Below, one piece after another: positions 4,714 through 6,510 of a stretch of 6,510 nt of DNA. The DNA lies in NCBI GenBank assembly GCA_903937325.1, contig CAIZYV010000063.1, positions 1 through 6,510 on the forward strand. Direction: 5' to 3'. This DNA is from Candidatus Falkowiibacteriota bacterium. GTDB lineage: Bacteria > Patescibacteriota > Patescibacteriia > Patescibacteriales > UBA12465. The notes under the pieces are model-generated. The model was not told where the DNA came from. It made no database searches and saw nothing but the letters and a program-made list of their open reading frames with translations. Position numbers and translations under genes: made by a program. Every line of letters starts with the position of its first letter. Position 1 is the first letter of the stretch.

Positions 4714-6510
4714 TTATTCTGTCAATATTTTTATTTTTTGATCTTGTTCTAAGCTAATAGTCCAATAAGCTGATTGAGTTTTAATTTCGCCATTTAAATC
4801 CTGTGGTTTAGCGCTAATGATTTTTTTATCAGTTTCTATAGCTAAAGAAAGGCTAGCGATACGGCTGCCTGGTTGGCGTTGGACATAGAGAGAATAATAA
4901 TTATTTTCTCTAAAATCATTTTTCAGATTATTAGGAAGATTATAGCTTAAGATTAGTTCTTTGTTTTGTCCCGGTTCAATACTCCAGAAAAAACCAAATA
5001 CGTGTTTGCCTAAATTTATATCATCATAATCAATAATATCCGCTGTCGCTTCTTCAAGGCCTTTAATTTGTATTAGTTGACTACCTAGAGGTGCAAGCAC
5101 TCTCGTATAACTGCGATAACGAGTAGTCCGCCAATCAAAGCCACCGCGGTGGCGATAGTTTAGAGTTAAATTAGCTGTCAGCCCATTTTTTTTATCCTGA
5201 ACTCGATAAGTGAGATTTTTTTGCATTACAGCATCACTTTTAAAAGCGGCTAAGTTGGCGTCGACTACCATTAGGTAATCGCCTTCGACACTTTTTATTT
5301 CTCCACTACCGCCTAATTCTTTCGCAATATTTTGTCTACCGGCGTCGTTAAAATATAATAGCAAATCACCGCGTTTTAGACTTTTATCTAAACTCGCGAT
5401 TAATTCTGGATATTGACGCAAAGGCAGTGTAATTAATTTATCTTTTAGGGCGCTAATTAGTTCATTGATGATATTTTTACGATCCCAAGAAGATATTTCC
5501 TCTTCTTTATAGGCTACTTCGACATTATATTGCAAAAGAGCCTGCATGTTCTCTGGGGCGTAACTTTCTCCTCGCACTGTGATTGGTCCGGTGATTTTTA
5601 AGAGATCAGCGACAAAATCAGGAGTTATGCCGACAATGCCGTCCAAGGGGACATCTGCTTGTCCGGCAGCCAGGCTTTCTGCCTGGAACATTTCTTGAAT
5701 TTGGCGTGCCGATTGTGGCCAGTCGGGCGACCAATTGGCGTCACGTAGATACCAGTTCTCTACTTTTAGATATTTACTTATTGGCGTTGGTGGTGTGTAT
5801 TTTGTTTTGCCTATAGAAGGCATGTCTAAATGATAAACGTCGTCAGCTGTTAATCTTTCTATTTTGCCAAAATCAATAATATCCGCTCTCACATAAGTAC
5901 CCAGGAAGCCACCGGTCGGTCTTATCTCGTCGTTGTTTTGCAGCATGATAAGATAATGGACTGCTTGGGGGTAGCCGCTAAAAGCCGGCAGGAGGCGGAT
6001 GATCGGTAAAGATTGGGTGAGCATAAATTGTCCCTGCTCTAATTGCGTCCGCACTTCTTGCAGTTGTCCTCGCAGAGGCCAGAGTATACCGAAACGATGA
6101 ATGCGATCAATATTGAAAAGAGCCAAACTGAGATTAGCTTTTAATCCATTTAGCTCTGGCTCTAAAGCAATTAAACTCTCTAGAAAAACCGCTTTTTGTC
6201 CGGCTTGTAAATCTTGAAAATTATCTTTGCCATTAAAGGCGGCTGCGCTGATATTTTCTGCCAATTGGCTAGCTTGCAGAGCGCTGCGCGTGATGATTAA
6301 AGCGCTGTCGTTTAATAATTCTAAATCATTTAGCTGAGCTTGGCCTAAGCCAATTTTGGCCGGTAACCAAGTTCTATAAAGTTCAGTAATAGCTGCACCG
6401 CTGGCTTGAAAATTATTTTCCGCTAAATTTAAATCGGTTTTAGCATTAGACCAGTTTCTGTCTTGTAGAGAGTATAGGGCGGTGCTTAAATTATTTTTAC
6501 CGCTTAAAGC
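4714..6510 (-). CDS. DUF4012 domain-containing protein (N-terminus outside window)
   Basis: The C-terminal 598 residues of a large surface-locus protein; the frame is open from base 6510 to the TAA at 4714-4716, so the true start and the N-terminal membrane anchor usual in this family lie outside the window. A TTG at 6262-6264 could be read as a start but there is open coding sequence of the same kind for 82 codons before it. The first 110 or so visible residues are helical and Asn/Leu/Ala-rich. The DUF4012 core follows: LQNNDEIRPTGGFLGTY (190-206), the family hallmark, then DDVYHLD (223-229), RDANWSPDWP (256-265), DGIVGITPDFVADLLKITGP (290-309). A beta-rich C-terminal part includes YRSYTRVLAPLGSQL and a later LILSYNLP. 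The family has no established function known to me, but occurs in exopolysaccharide loci. Possibly co-transcribed with the exported hydrolase-like gene 62 bases downstream. Confidence 0.9.
   Translation of the reverse strand, partial: ALSGKNNLSTALYSLQDRNWSNAKTDLNLAENNFQASGAAITELYRTWLPAKIGLGQAQLNDLELLNDSALIITRSALQASQLAENISAAAFNGKDNFQDLQAGQKAVFLESLIALEPELNGLKANLSLALFNIDRIHRFGILWPLRGQLQEVRTQLEQGQFMLTQSLPIIRLLPAFSGYPQAVHYLIMLQNNDEIRPTGGFLGTYVRADIIDFGKIERLTADDVYHLDMPSIGKTKYTPPTPISKYLKVENWYLRDANWSPDWPQSARQIQEMFQAESLAAGQADVPLDGIVGITPDFVADLLKITGPITVRGESYAPENMQALLQYNVEVAYKEEEISSWDRKNIINELISALKDKLITLPLRQYPELIASLDKSLKRGDLLLYFNDAGRQNIAKELGGSGEIKSVEGDYLMVVDANLAAFKSDAVMQKNLTYRVQDKKNGLTANLTLNYRHRGGFDWRTTRYRSYTRVLAPLGSQLIQIKGLEEATADIIDYDDINLGKHVFGFFWSIEPGQNKELILSYNLPNNLKNDFRENNYYSLYVQRQPGSRIASLSLAIETDKKIISAKPQDLNGEIKTQSAYWTISLEQDQKIKILTE

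Noticed and set aside
6262..6264. TTG as the start of the DUF4012 protein
   Set aside because: The frame stays open for 82 more codons to the window edge with similar composition and a helical Asn/Leu-rich sequence, so the real start lies outside the window.
1..6510. CRISPR array, tRNA, rRNA, insertion sequence, toxin-antitoxin or defence gene
   Set aside because: Reading both strands shows continuous coding by five surface-polysaccharide-type genes with gaps of at most 76 bases; no spaced direct repeats, cloverleaf, transposase or nuclease motifs were seen.

Overview
The window is about 40% G+C by eye and carries five genes, all on the minus strand and almost without gaps. It reads as part of a cell-surface polysaccharide locus. 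In transcription order (right to left) the genes are: a DUF4012-family protein (N-terminus outside the window), a secreted GHL15-like putative glycoside hydrolase, an O-antigen ligase/polymerase-type membrane protein, and two GT4-family glycosyltransferases (the last one cut by the left edge). DUF4012 next to GHL15-like hydrolases and GT4 enzymes, A-rich or absent Shine-Dalgarno sequences, and AT-rich lysine/asparagine/isoleucine-rich proteins suggest a member of the Candidate Phyla Radiation (Patescibacteria, Parcubacteria-like). This is an inference; no ribosomal or other phylogenetic marker is present. All four visible stop codons are TAA, so nothing here suggests or excludes a changed genetic code.

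Region by region: 4714-6510 holds the C-terminal 598 residues of the DUF4012 protein. After 62 bases comes the exported hydrolase-like protein (3626-4651). The 76-base gap 3550-3625 is the only structured intergenic region: it has a pyrimidine-rich stretch, a small hairpin and a convincing intrinsic terminator whose U-tract ends only three bases before the next annotated start. From there 2239-3549 (ligase/polymerase), 1143-2255 (GT4) and 1-1165 (GT4) follow with overlaps of 17 and 23 bases, so they are almost certainly co-transcribed and translationally coupled. There is no gene-free stretch longer than 76 bases.

Working model (inference): the two cytoplasmic GT4 enzymes add sugars to a lipid-linked glycan, the Wzy/WaaL-like membrane protein polymerises or transfers it outside the membrane, the DUF4012 protein (possibly LCP-like in fold) helps attach or process it at the surface, and the exported GHL15-like protein trims or remodels it. 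The points most worth a second look are the terminator right against the ligase start, a shared A7 tract at both overlapping junctions where loss of one A would fuse successive proteins, and the LCP-like pattern in DUF4012. Nothing in the window is clearly a mobile element, CRISPR array, RNA gene or defence system.
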